Positions 21,398 to 29,698 of a stretch of 35,256 bases of DNA are shown one piece after another. This stretch comes from Actinomycetes bacterium (GTDB lineage: Bacteria > Actinomycetota > Acidimicrobiia > Acidimicrobiales > Bog-793): positions 1-35,256 of the forward strand of contig JAJZCK010000005.1 in NCBI GenBank assembly GCA_021846125.1, read 5' to 3'. Under the pieces are notes generated by a model that saw only the letters and a program-made list of their open reading frames with translations, was not told the DNA's origin and did no database searches. Position 1 is the stretch's first letter. Each line of letters begins with the position of its first letter. Made by a program: the position numbers and the translations under genes.

Positions 21398-23398
21398 GTG
21401 AACGCGACTCTCGGTCACGCCGGGGTGCTGCTCTCGACGTTCGCCTCGCTCGCCGGGATGGCGACCCTCGCCGTCGGTCTCCTCCGGCACCGGCCGGACC
21501 TCGTCGCGCGCGGACGCGTCTACGTCTACGTCGCCCTCGGCGGAATGCTCCTCGCTACCTTCGCGCTCGAGCACGCGCTTCTCACGCACGACTTCAGCCT
21601 CGCCTTCGTCGCCGCTGACAACTCCCGCCAGACGCCGTTGCTGTTCTCGGTGACCGGGATGTGGTCAGGCTTGCAGGGCTCGATCCTGCTCTGGTCGCTC
21701 ATCCTCGCGGGCTACATCGCGTTCGCGGCGTTCCACTTCCGCCGGCGTGCCTCGGACCCTCTGGTCGGCTGGGCGCTGCTCGTCGGGCTGGCGGTCTCGT
21801 GCTTCTTCTTCTGCTTGATGCTCGGCCCGTCGGACCCGTTCGCGGCCACCGTCGGAGCCGTCCCCGCAGACGGCACGGGACCCAACCCCCTCCTCCAGGA
21901 CAACCTGCTCATCGCCTTCCACCCGGTCTTTCTCTACCTCGGCTTCGTCGGCTTCACCGTTCCCTTCGCCTTCGCGATCGCGTCGCTCGTGACGGGCAGG
22001 GTCGGCGAGGGTTGGTTGCTCGAGACCCGCCGCTTCACCGTCCTCGCGTGGTCGGCGCTCACCCTCGGCATCGTCCTCGGTGCGTGGTGGTCCTACCAGG
22101 AGCTCGGCTGGGGAGGGTTCTGGGGATGGGACCCCGTCGAGAACGCCGCGCTCCTGCCCTGGCTCACCGCGACGGCGTACATCCACTCGGCGATGGTCCA
22201 GGAGAGGCGCGGACTGCTTCGCGTCTGGAACATCTCCCTGCTCGTCGCGACGTTCAGCCTGACGATCCTCGGGACCTTCCTCACGCGCTCGGGCGTCACG
22301 CAGTCTGTCCACTCCTTCACGAGCTCCGGCATCGGTCCCGCGCTCATCGGGCTGTTCGCTGCAGTCGTCGCGCTCGGAGTCGGGCTCATCGGCTGGCGCG
22401 GCGACCGGCTCCACGCCTCCGGCACGATCGACTCGCCCGTTTCGCGTGAGGGCGCGTTCCTCGTCAACAACCTCCTCTTCGCCGCCTTCGCCGCCGTCGT
22501 GCTCCTCGGGACCGTCTTTCCCCTGTTCGTCCAAGCGATCGACCAGCAGTCGCTGACGATCGGGCGCCCGTTCTTCGACGCCTTCACGGTGCCCCTCGGG
22601 ATCGCGCTGCTGTTCTTCATGTCGGTCGCACCCGTGCTGCCGTGGCGCAAGGCGGCCCCGGGCGTGCTCCGGCGGCGTCTTGCCGTCCCCGCATGGATCG
22701 CGACGGCCGTCCTCGTCGCCTGCGTCGCCGCCGGGGTACGGGGTCTCACCCCCCTCGCCGCGTTCGGCCTCGGAGCTTTCGCCGCCGCGGTGGCCGGGCG
22801 CCAGCTCGTGCTCGCCGGCGTCGCCGCCCACCGTCACGGCTTCGGTCTGTGGCGTGGGATCGTCGGACGGGCGAACGGAGGGATGGTCGTCCACATCGGC
22901 ATCGTCGTCATAGCTGTCGGCATGACTGCAGCGACCTCCTTCGCCCACAGCACCGAGAAGACCTTCCGACCGGGAGAGACGGTGGTGTTCGACGGCCATC
23001 GCCTCGCCTTCGTCGGCTGGCGCAAGGTGTCGACGCCGAGCGAGGTCGCGTCGGAAGCGGTGTTCACCGTCGACGGCGCGCGCTTCTCCCCCGGGATCGG
23101 CACCTTCGACGGGAGCCTCGAGGGCACCCCGATCCCTGCGGTCGACTCCTCGGTCGTCGACGACGTCTACCTGAGCATCGCGTCGGCACCGGCCGACCCG
23201 CGGCCAGGCGACGGGGTCACGCTCGACGTCTACGTCCAGCCGCTCGTTCTCTGGCTCTGGGTCGGCGGAGGGATCACTGCCGGGGGAGGGGTGCTCTCCG
23301 CGCTCCCTGGGCGCAGGCGTCGACCGACCGACCGCGTGCCGGCACCGATCCCGGAGACGCTCGGCGAGGCCCCCGTGCCAGCTGGAGCGCCGGCGTGA
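21398..23398 (+). CDS. ccmF: Cytochrome c heme lyase subunit CcmF
   Basis: CcmF accepts heme from CcmE and, with CcmH/I, ligates it to the CxxCH of apocytochrome c. The 666-residue polytopic protein opens with LGHAGVLLSTFAS. It carries the WWD heme-handling motif WGGFWGWDPVENAALLPWL (238-256), HPVFLYLGFVGFTVPFA, and TFLTRSGVTQSVHSF with H305. A large external domain (about 520-610) precedes a last helix. It begins 49 nt after ccmE with GTG and no close Shine-Dalgarno sequence; an AGGAG at 21372-21376 is too far away. This is the only real gap inside the operon. The stop overlaps ccmG as GTGA. Confidence 0.95.
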   Translation: MNATLGHAGVLLSTFASLAGMATLAVGLLRHRPDLVARGRVYVYVALGGMLLATFALEHALLTHDFSLAFVAADNSRQTPLLFSVTGMWSGLQGSILLWSLILAGYIAFAAFHFRRRASDPLVGWALLVGLAVSCFFFCLMLGPSDPFAATVGAVPADGTGPNPLLQDNLLIAFHPVFLYLGFVGFTVPFAFAIASLVTGRVGEGWLLETRRFTVLAWSALTLGIVLGAWWSYQELGWGGFWGWDPVENAALLPWLTATAYIHSAMVQERRGLLRVWNISLLVATFSLTILGTFLTRSGVTQSVHSFTSSGIGPALIGLFAAVVALGVGLIGWRGDRLHASGTIDSPVSREGAFLVNNLLFAAFAAVVLLGTVFPLFVQAIDQQSLTIGRPFFDAFTVPLGIALLFFMSVAPVLPWRKAAPGVLRRRLAVPAWIATAVLVACVAAGVRGLTPLAAFGLGAFAAAVAGRQLVLAGVAAHRHGFGLWRGIVGRANGGMVVHIGIVVIAVGMTAATSFAHSTEKTFRPGETVVFDGHRLAFVGWRKVSTPSEVASEAVFTVDGARFSPGIGTFDGSLEGTPIPAVDSSVVDDVYLSIASAPADPRPGDGVTLDVYVQPLVLWLWVGGGITAGGGVLSALPGRRRRPTDRVPAPIPETLGEAPVPAGAPA

Positions 23399-23973
23399 CG
23401 CGGACAGGCCGGGGGCGCCGCGCCCTCGTCGCCTCCCTGGCCGTCGGTGCTGCCGCTGCGGTGCTCGTCGCAGTGCTCGCGACGCGCTCGACGCCGCCGG
23501 GATCGGAGGTCGCGACGCGCCTCGGAGGCCAGCTGGCGCCGCCGATCGCCGGACGCACGCTCGTCGGCGACCGGCAGGTGAGCCTTGCGTCGATGCGAGG
23601 CAAGTACGTCCTCGTGGACTTCTTCGCGAGCTGGTGCGTGCCCTGCCAGCAAGAGGTCCCCCAGATCGAGGCTTTCTTGTTCCAGCACCGCCGCGGGCGC
23701 GACGTCGCGGCGCTCGGCGTCGACATCGACGAGAACGCGGCGGACGGCCGGGCCTTCCTCGAGCGCGTCGGCGCCACGTGGCCGGCCGTCGAGGACCCGA
23801 GCGGTGCGCGCAGCTTCGCGCTCGCCTACAGCGTCGCCGACCCGCCCGAGTCGTACCTGGTCGCCCCGGACGGCAGGGTGGTCGCCGAGATCGCCGGTGG
23901 CGTCACGACGGCGTCCCTCGACCGGCTCCTCGCCGACGCACGCGCGGCCGCGACGGCAGCGGCGGGCACGTGA
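23395..23973 (+). CDS. ccmG: Thiol-disulfide oxidoreductase CcmG (TlpA/ResA-like)
   Basis: A membrane-tethered thioredoxin-fold protein that keeps the heme-binding cysteines of apocytochrome c reduced. The 192-residue product has an N-terminal anchor (about 10-30), a TlpA-type insert and the active site FFASWCVPCQQEVP with C81 and C84, followed by VDIDENAADGRAFLERVG and the cis-proline region DPPESYLVAPDG. Start GTG at 23395 overlaps the ccmF stop, and its own stop overlaps ccmH, both as GTGA. An electron donor such as CcdA is not visible in the window. Confidence 0.92.
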   Translation: MTRTGRGRRALVASLAVGAAAAVLVAVLATRSTPPGSEVATRLGGQLAPPIAGRTLVGDRQVSLASMRGKYVLVDFFASWCVPCQQEVPQIEAFLFQHRRGRDVAALGVDIDENAADGRAFLERVGATWPAVEDPSGARSFALAYSVADPPESYLVAPDGRVVAEIAGGVTTASLDRLLADARAAATAAAGT

Positions 23974-24437
23974 CGGCACTCCTCGCGCGGCCGTGGAGCT
24001 GGGTGCTGCTCGCGGCCGTCGTCGCCACGTCCCTCGCGGTCGGCAGCGTGCACGCGACGCCTGCGACCCGAGCCGCACGGATCAGCTACCTCGAGAGCAT
24101 CATCAAGTGCCCCGTCTGCGACAACATCTCCATCGCCCAGTCGGACTCGCAGCAGGCGCAGGATCTGCGCGCTCGCGTGGTCCAGCTCGTCGACGCGGGC
24201 AGCTCGGACCAGGCGATCGAGCGCTACGTCGTCGCGCAGCTGGGCACGGACGAGCTCCTCCGCCCGACGAGCCCGGTGATCTGGCTGCTACCGATCGTCG
24301 GCGGTGCGCTCGCCGTCGCGGGGCTCGTCGCGGCCCTCTTGCGTCGCCGCCGCATCGGCGTCCCGCCCGCCGTCGTCGCGGCAGACGAGGCGCTCGTCGC
24401 GGCCGCGCGCTCTGCGCCGCCCGGTGCTGCGCCATGA
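23970..24437 (+). CDS. ccmH: Cytochrome c maturation protein CcmH
   Basis: A 155-residue protein with a signal or anchor segment (about 8-29), the external CcmH domain with the redox pair in KCPVCDNISIAQSDSQQAQD (C47, C50), and a second membrane helix at about 104-124 followed by a short Ala/Pro tail. CcmH forms a mixed disulfide with apocytochrome c and works with CcmG and CcmF. Start and stop are fixed by the GTGA overlap with ccmG and the ATGA overlap with the next gene. Confidence 0.93.
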   Translation: MTALLARPWSWVLLAAVVATSLAVGSVHATPATRAARISYLESIIKCPVCDNISIAQSDSQQAQDLRARVVQLVDAGSSDQAIERYVVAQLGTDELLRPTSPVIWLLPIVGGALAVAGLVAALLRRRRIGVPPAVVAADEALVAAARSAPPGAAP

Positions 24438-25348
24438 GTGGCTCGGGTCCGCCGACCGGCTCGCACGCGGAGCTCGTGGAAGAGCGGGACTACCTGCTCC
24501 GCTCGATCGACGACCTCGAGCGGGAGCACGAGGCGGGTGGCATCGACGACACGGACTACAGGACGCTCCGTGCCGGTTTCGTCGAGCGGGCGGCGGCGGC
24601 GATCCGAGCGCTCGACGAGGCGCCCGCCGTGCCCGGCGCAGGGACGCCGGCACAGCCCGCTCCCTCCGGTCCAGCCCGGGCGGCCCCGGAGAGCTCCGGC
24701 GCGTCCCCACGACCGGGTCCACGGTCGAGGCTCGACGCAGTGCGGAGGAGGCTCGGGAGACGGAGCACGCGCCGGGTCCTCGTGCCACTCGGCGTCGCAT
24801 GCGTGCTCGGCCTCGTCGTCGTGGTCGCCGCTCGCGCCGCGGGGATCCGGCTGCCGGGCGAGTACGCGTCGGGAAGCGTGACGCTCTCCTCTGCGGCGCA
24901 AGTGCGCCAGGAGCTGGACCAGGCCGCGATCCTCGCGACCGAGGGCAGGCTCCGGACCGCGATATCCGTCTACGACACCGTGCTTGCGGCCGTGCCGCAC
25001 CAGGCCGAAGCGCTCGCGTACAAGGGCTGGCTCATCCGTCTCGCCGGGATCTCGGCCCGCTCCACCCTCGCGGTCGCGGACGGCGACGCCACCCTCGCCG
25101 AGGCGGTACGGGTCGCGCCGGGCTACGCGGAAGCCCGGGCCTTCTACGCGATAGCGCTGCTCGAGGACGAAAGGGACGTACAAGGAGCGGTCACGCAGCT
25201 CGAGGCGATGCTCGCCGACCGCCCGACCGCGACGTTGCGGCGCTCGGTGGCGACGAGCATCACGAGCCACTTCGCGTTGCTCGGGACGTCTGTGCCGGCG
25301 GCGCTCCGGCCCTTCGCCGTCCGACCGGGCGCGCCCCGCACGAGCTGA
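24434..25348 (+). CDS. CcmI-like TPR protein, last gene of the ccm operon
   Basis: The 304-residue product starts with a helical segment (about 12-62, LVEERDYLLRSIDDLEREHE then GGIDDTDYRTLRAGFVERAA) like the coiled segment found after the first helix in CcmI/CycH proteins. A Pro/Ala linker (about 63-95), a basic stretch, one membrane helix (about 115-134) and TPR-like helices (about 156-270) follow. CcmI presents apocytochrome c to the lyase; here the order of helix and coil differs from classical CcmI, which has two N-terminal helices, so I call it CcmI-like. ATG overlaps the ccmH stop as ATGA. It is convergent with the Fe-S regulator gene, 78 bp away. Confidence 0.82.
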   Translation: MSGSGPPTGSHAELVEERDYLLRSIDDLEREHEAGGIDDTDYRTLRAGFVERAAAAIRALDEAPAVPGAGTPAQPAPSGPARAAPESSGASPRPGPRSRLDAVRRRLGRRSTRRVLVPLGVACVLGLVVVVAARAAGIRLPGEYASGSVTLSSAAQVRQELDQAAILATEGRLRTAISVYDTVLAAVPHQAEALAYKGWLIRLAGISARSTLAVADGDATLAEAVRVAPGYAEARAFYAIALLEDERDVQGAVTQLEAMLADRPTATLRRSVATSITSHFALLGTSVPAALRPFAVRPGAPRTS

Positions 25349-25426
25349 ACCACGTCCTGCGGACCACGGGCCGCCGCCCGGACGACTGCCAGCTCTGCCA
25401 GCCAGCCCGGCTCCGGAGGTCGAGCT

Positions 25427-26179
25427 TCAGCCGGCGACGCTCGCGCACGAGTCGTCCCCGAGCGCGCGAGACGACATTTGCACCGGCACGGCGTCGCCGC
25501 ACAGCCCGGCGAGCAGCCCCTGGACCATCCCGCGATCGACGGCGCAAAGGACGGGGTGTGCGGCCACGACGTCGCCGAACGGGCAGCTGTCGCGGACGAT
25601 CGCCGTCGCCGGGCCCTTGGCCTCCGCGTGCGCGGCGAACCCTCGCGCCGTGAGGGCCTCGGCGATAGCGGACATCGCTGCGCGCGTCGAGCGCTGGGAG
25701 TCGCCCGGAGCCATCAAGACGGCAAGCGAGCGCCCGTACTGCTCGCCTACCTCCTCGGCCATCCGAGCTGCGACGGCGGGCTCGAGCAGGTCGAGCGCCC
25801 GGACGAGCAGGGTGACGACGAGCTGGTCGGGACGCGGTGGCGCCGGCAACGCCGCGGCCCGCTCCGAGCCGCGGTAGCGCTTCGCCGGCCGGCCGGCCCC
25901 GGAGCCACCGTGGTCGAGCGTGACGTCGAGGTAGCCGCCAGCGGCGAGCTTGTCGAGGTGATGCCGGGCGACGTTCGGGTGGAGGGCGAAGCGCTGGGCG
26001 ACGTCGGAAGCAGTGACGCCTGCGCCGTCGCGGACGTGCAGGTATATCTGGCGCCTGGTCGCGTCCCCGAAGGCCGACGTGACTGCGGCAACGGCTGCGG
26101 TGAAGGACTCGTCCCGCGCAAGGCCCGCCGGCGCCGGCGCCGGCGCGAAGGGGTGCTCCTGGTCGGCGAGGGAGCTCAC
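25427..26179 (-). CDS. SufR-like Fe-S transcriptional regulator (winged HTH plus cysteine domain)
   Basis: The 250-residue protein has a winged helix-turn-helix (about 32-103): ASDVAQRFALHPNVARHHLD is the helix-turn-helix and GRPAKRY is in the wing. The C-terminal effector domain ends with four cysteines at 199, 212, 227 and 245 (C-x12-C-x14-C-x17-C), with SCPFGDV, HPVLCAVDRGMVQGLL and LAGLC around them. SufR-type repressors bind a 4Fe-4S cluster with a similar C-x12-C opening, so it probably senses Fe-S status. Divergence from mrp, an Fe-S carrier, supports this. GTG at 26179 follows a TACGAT -10 box by 6 nt with no Shine-Dalgarno sequence, so it is probably leaderless. Another oxygen- or metal-sensing ligand cannot be excluded. 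Confidence 0.82.
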   Translation of the reverse strand: MSSLADQEHPFAPAPAPAGLARDESFTAAVAAVTSAFGDATRRQIYLHVRDGAGVTASDVAQRFALHPNVARHHLDKLAAGGYLDVTLDHGGSGAGRPAKRYRGSERAAALPAPPRPDQLVVTLLVRALDLLEPAVAARMAEEVGEQYGRSLAVLMAPGDSQRSTRAAMSAIAEALTARGFAAHAEAKGPATAIVRDSCPFGDVVAAHPVLCAVDRGMVQGLLAGLCGDAVPVQMSSRALGDDSCASVAG

Positions 26180-26184
26180 CCCGC

Positions 26185-26191
26185 TATCGTA
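26185..26191. promoter_or_regulatory. Overlapping divergent -10 boxes for the Fe-S regulator and mrp
   Basis: The heptamer TATCGTA reads as TATCGT on the plus strand (toward mrp, with a leader of about 60 nt that carries GGGAGG) and as TACGAT on the minus strand (6 nt before the regulator GTG). Both fit TANNNT, so one melting site could serve both directions. A short inverted repeat GTGG-TG-CCAC at 26195-26204 is a possible operator half-site, with low confidence. Confidence 0.45.
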
Positions 26192-26255
26192 CCGGTGGTG
26201 CCACGGCTCCGGTGCTCTCGTGCTCCCACGCGCCGGCGGCGGGAGGTGCGAGCCG

Positions 26256-27398
26256 ATGGCTGACCGAGATATGGCATTGGACGACGCCGCGCAGCGAGTC
26301 GTGGATCCGGTCCTGTTCCAGACGATCGGCGAGCTCGGCACGTTACGCTCGCTCGAAAGCTCCCGCCGTGGGATCGAGGCGGTCGTCGCCGTCCCGTCGG
26401 AGCACTACCCGATGACCGACGAGCTCCATGCCCGTGTCGTTGCTGCCCTCGTCGGCGTCGCAGGCGAGGGCGTGCAGGTCGCTGTCGAGCTCGAGGCGAT
26501 GGACGACGACGAGCGAGCGGTGCTCGGCGAGCGCCTGCACGAGCTGGCCGCAGGCCGGAGCGGGGCCAAGGCTGCTGCCGGGGCAGCGGGCGAGCGGACG
26601 AGCTTGCTCGCCGCACCCCGAAGCGGCACGCGGGTGCTCGCGATCGCGTCGGGCAAGGGCGGCGTCGGCAAGTCCACGGTGACGGTCAACCTCGCGGTCG
26701 CGCTCGCCGAGGCCGGGCACAGCGTCGGGCTCCTCGACGCCGACATCTACGGGTTCTCCGTCCCGCGCATGCTCGGGGTGGAGCACCCACCGATGGTGGT
26801 CGGCCGGACGATCGTCCCGCCTGTCGCCTTCGGCGTGCGCACGATGTCGACCGGCTTCTTCGTCGACGAGGACAAGGCCATCGCCTGGCGCGGCCCGATG
26901 CTCCACAAGGCGCTCGAGCAGTTCCTCGTCGACGTCCACTGGGGTGCTCCCGACTTCCTCGTCGTCGACATGCCGCCGGGGACGGGCGACGTCGCGCTCT
27001 CGGTCGCGCAGCAGCTCCCGCGCTGCGAGCTCTACGTCGTGACGACCCCGCAGCCCGCCGCGCAGCGTGTAGCCCAGCGGGCCGGCGCGCTCGCGCGCCA
27101 GCTCCGCCTCCCGCTGCGAGGCGTCGTGGAGAACATGTCGTGGTTCGTCGCGCCTGACGGTACGCGCTACGAGCTGTTCGGCTCGGGCGGCGGCGCCGAG
27201 CTCGCGGCGACCCTCGACGTTCCCCTGCTCGCGCAGATCCCGCTCGTCCCCGCGGTGCGCGCGGGGGCCGACGAAGGACGCCCGGTGGTCGTCGCGGACG
27301 CGGGCGGCGAGGTCGCGAAGGTGTTCGCGGAGCTCGCCGCCGCTGTCGTCGCGCTCGGACCGGCGCGCGTCTACCGGTCGGAGCTGCAGATCTCCTGA
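26256..27398 (+). CDS. mrp: Mrp/ApbC-type Fe-S cluster carrier P-loop ATPase
   Basis: A 380-residue protein with a DUF59-like domain (about 8-90) and a Mrp/NBP35 ATPase domain. The deviant Walker A is SGKGGVGKST (about 130-139), followed by DADIYGFSVPRMLG, the FFVDEDKAIAWRGPM switch region, VVDMPPGTGDVALS and VVENMSW. The CxxC cluster ligands found in many Mrp/NBP35 proteins are absent (NMSWFVAPDGTRYELFG), as I recall for other actinobacterial homologues. These ATPases bind and hand on 4Fe-4S clusters. ATG at 26256 has GGGAGG with 9 nt spacing. It is divergent from the SufR-like gene and probably co-regulated with it. Confidence 0.94.
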   Translation: MADRDMALDDAAQRVVDPVLFQTIGELGTLRSLESSRRGIEAVVAVPSEHYPMTDELHARVVAALVGVAGEGVQVAVELEAMDDDERAVLGERLHELAAGRSGAKAAAGAAGERTSLLAAPRSGTRVLAIASGKGGVGKSTVTVNLAVALAEAGHSVGLLDADIYGFSVPRMLGVEHPPMVVGRTIVPPVAFGVRTMSTGFFVDEDKAIAWRGPMLHKALEQFLVDVHWGAPDFLVVDMPPGTGDVALSVAQQLPRCELYVVTTPQPAAQRVAQRAGALARQLRLPLRGVVENMSWFVAPDGTRYELFGSGGGAELAATLDVPLLAQIPLVPAVRAGADEGRPVVVADAGGEVAKVFAELAAAVVALGPARVYRSELQIS

Positions 27399-27500
27399 CC
27401 GTAGGAGCTGGGCTCGACGACCTGGTAGGACCGCTGGCCCGAGTCGCCGGCGCCAGGGTCACCTCCGGACGCCCACCGCGGAAGCGAGACAGCTGACGCC

Positions 27501-27506
27501 TAGTCT
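27501..27506 (+). promoter_or_regulatory. Putative leaderless -10 box of the dGTPase gene (TAGTCT)
   Basis: TAGTCT lies 7 nt before the ATG at 27514. GGAG at 27508-27511 is too close to the ATG to act as a normal ribosome-binding site, so leaderless translation is more likely. Confidence 0.45.
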
Positions 27507-27513
27507 CGGAGAG

Positions 27514-28665
27514 ATGGACGACGACGCTGGGCCCACCGAGCGGGCGCTCGCCTGGGCGGCGACCATGGGAGGTCACCGCGGTGGCATCGGCTTGCGGGTC
27601 GCCCACGAGGGTGGCGCTCGCTCGATCGGCGCCCTCGTGACCCTCGGACGGAAGGAGCGTGAGACGCAGGAGGATCGCGATCTCGCACCTGGAGCGACGA
27701 GGGCCTCGGGTGCGGGGGACCGGGCGCGCCCCGAGGAGCCCGACGAGGTTCGCACGTGCTTCGAGCGGGACCGCGACCGGATCCTCCACTCGACGGCGTT
27801 CCGGCGGCTCGCCGGCAAGACGCAGGTCTTCGTTTTCCCCGCGGACCACCAGCGCACGCGCCTTACCCACGCGCTCGAGGTGGCGCAGGTCGCGACGTCG
27901 GTCGCGCGTGCGCTGCGGCTGAACGTCGCGCTCGTCGAGGCCATCGCACTCGGCCACGACTGCGGCCACGGCCCCGGCGGGCACGCGAGCGAGGATGCCT
28001 TCGAGCCTTACCTTGCCGGTGGGTACGACCACGCGGTATGGGGCGCCGACGTCGTCCTCGCCCCACTCAACCTGACAGCCGAGGTGCTCGACGGCATCCG
28101 GAACCACTCCTGGTCGCGCCCTGCCCCGTCGACCGCAGAAGGCGAGGTCGTCAGCTGGGCCGACCGGATCGCCTACTGCGCGCACGACCTAGAGGACGCC
28201 GTCGCAGCAGGTCTCGTCACGCCGGCCGACATCCCGGACATCGTGCGTGCGCACTGCGGCGAGACCCGCAGCTCGCAGCTGCGGGCGTTCATCGCAGACC
28301 TCGTCTCGACGAGCACGGAGGCGGAGCTCGTCGCTATGGGCGACGACATGGCCGGGGCGCTCGTCGCGCTGCGGACGTTCAACTACACACGCGTCTACAC
28401 CCGTCCGGAGGCGAACGCTCAAGGTGCGTCCGTCGTGCGCCTGCTGCGGGCCCTCGTCGACCACTTCGCCGGCAACCCGGACGACGCGACGGACGCGCGG
28501 CGGGTGCGGGAGCCTGGCAGCGAGGACGCGGTGCGACGAGCCGTCGCCTACGTCGCCGGGATGACGGACCGCTATGCGTGCGAGACGGCGCTGCGCCTGC
28601 TCGGCTGGCCGGTCTCCGCTCTCCCGCGCGGTTTCGACGTGCCCGGCGAGGCCAGGCGGGCCTGA
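27514..28665 (+). CDS. dgt: dGTPase-like HD-domain dNTP triphosphohydrolase
   Basis: The enzyme removes triphosphate from deoxynucleoside triphosphates and so tunes the dNTP pool. The 383-residue product carries the metal-binding HD pattern as H119, H148-D149 and D217 (RLTHALEVAQ, ALGHDCGHGPGGH and SWADRIAYCAHD), plus the substrate segment HSTAFRRLAGKTQVF (92-106). Family proteins usually start close to the ERE...RDLAP segment, here residues 48-58, so the first 41 residues are an extension or the true start is GTG at 27637. ATG at 27514 is kept because a -10 box lies at leaderless spacing before it. It ends 4 bp from the convergent SPFH gene. Confidence 0.88.
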   Translation: MDDDAGPTERALAWAATMGGHRGGIGLRVAHEGGARSIGALVTLGRKERETQEDRDLAPGATRASGAGDRARPEEPDEVRTCFERDRDRILHSTAFRRLAGKTQVFVFPADHQRTRLTHALEVAQVATSVARALRLNVALVEAIALGHDCGHGPGGHASEDAFEPYLAGGYDHAVWGADVVLAPLNLTAEVLDGIRNHSWSRPAPSTAEGEVVSWADRIAYCAHDLEDAVAAGLVTPADIPDIVRAHCGETRSSQLRAFIADLVSTSTEAELVAMGDDMAGALVALRTFNYTRVYTRPEANAQGASVVRLLRALVDHFAGNPDDATDARRVREPGSEDAVRRAVAYVAGMTDRYACETALRLLGWPVSALPRGFDVPGEARRA

Positions 28666-28669
28666 CTGC

Positions 28670-29698
28670 CTACGAGCCGTCCGGTGCGGCGCCAGGCTCG
28701 CCACCGTGGTCCGACGCAGTGTCCCTGACGAGAGCAGGAGCGGGAAAGGAGCCGACCTGGCTTGCGTCTCTCGCGCCCGGCGGCGCCGGGGCGGCCCCGG
28801 TCCCACCAGTCGCAGCGGGGGCGAGGAGCCCTTTCACGCCGTTGAGCAGACCGGAGAGCTCCATCGGTACGACGAATTTCGAGGACGGCGACGAGCCGAT
28901 CTGCTTCAGCGTGTCGAGGTACTGCAGCAGCATCGTCTTGTCGTCGAGGTCGCGTGCGACCTGGACGATCACCTCTAGGCCCGACGTGTATCCCTGCGCG
29001 CGCAGCACCGCGGCCTGGCGCTCACCCTCCGCGGACAGGATCGATGCCTGCTTGCTGCCCTCGGCGAGCGTGATCGCGGCCTGGCGATCACCTTCTGCAC
29101 GCGTGATGGCGGCTGCTTTCTGGCCCTCCGCCTCGGTGACCGCGGCCCGACGCGTCCGCTCCGCGGACATCTGGCGCGTCATCGCCTCCTGCACGCCGGG
29201 CGGTGGGTTCACCTCGCGCACCTCGACGCTCGTCACCTTCATCCCCCAGCGCTCCGTCACGTCGTCGAGGCGTACCCTCAGCGAGGCGTTCATGTCCTCG
29301 CGCTTCGAGAGCACGTCGTCGAGCGCCATGTCACCGACGACGCTGCGCAGCGTCGTCGAGGCGACGTTGAGAGCGGCGCCGGCGAAGTTCTGGACGGTGA
29401 GGACCGACATCTGCGGGTCGACCACCTTGTAGAAGATGATGAAGTCGATCGAGATCGGCGCGTTGTCCTTCGTGATCGCCGTCTGGTGCGGGATCTCGAG
29501 GAACTGCTCGCGCAGGTCGACGAGGCTCGTCCTGTCGGTCACCGGGTTGACGAGGACGAGGCCCGGCCCCTTCGTCCCGGTCGCCCTGCCGAGCCGGAAG
29601 AGCACGAGCCGCTGGTACTCGCGGACGATCTTCACGGACATCCCGAGCCCGACGAGGAGCCCGAGCACGACGACGACGACGACGATGCCGATGATCAC
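28670..29698 (-). CDS. SPFH/Band 7 (stomatin-like) membrane protein
   Basis: The 342-residue protein has one N-terminal membrane helix (1-20), an SPFH domain (about 22-190, with VREYQRLVLFRLGR, GLVLVNPVTDR, TAITKDNAPISIDFIIFYKV and LDDVTERWGMKVTSVEVREV), and a charged helix of four 11-residue AEG repeats (about 189-236). A Pro/Ala-rich tail ends the protein. SPFH proteins build ring-shaped scaffolds in membrane microdomains. GTG at 29698 overlaps the upstream NfeD-like stop as GTGA, the usual nfeD-stomatin gene pair, so the two are made together. Confidence 0.93.
   Translation of the reverse strand: MIIGIVVVVVVLGLLVGLGMSVKIVREYQRLVLFRLGRATGTKGPGLVLVNPVTDRTSLVDLREQFLEIPHQTAITKDNAPISIDFIIFYKVVDPQMSVLTVQNFAGAALNVASTTLRSVVGDMALDDVLSKREDMNASLRVRLDDVTERWGMKVTSVEVREVNPPPGVQEAMTRQMSAERTRRAAVTEAEGQKAAAITRAEGDRQAAITLAEGSKQASILSAEGERQAAVLRAQGYTSGLEVIVQVARDLDDKTMLLQYLDTLKQIGSSPSSKFVVPMELSGLLNGVKGLLAPAATGGTGAAPAPPGARDASQVGSFPAPALVRDTASDHGGEPGAAPDGS

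Noticed and set aside
21665-22999. Long minus-strand open frame opposite ccmF
   Set aside because: The translation is mostly Asp, Glu, Arg and Gly with no domain, while the plus strand holds all CcmF motifs.
25349-25426. Bidirectional terminator between the ccm operon and the Fe-S regulator
   Set aside because: Only a weak GTCC-TGC-GGAC hairpin was seen; the gap is 78 bp and nothing in it is convincing.
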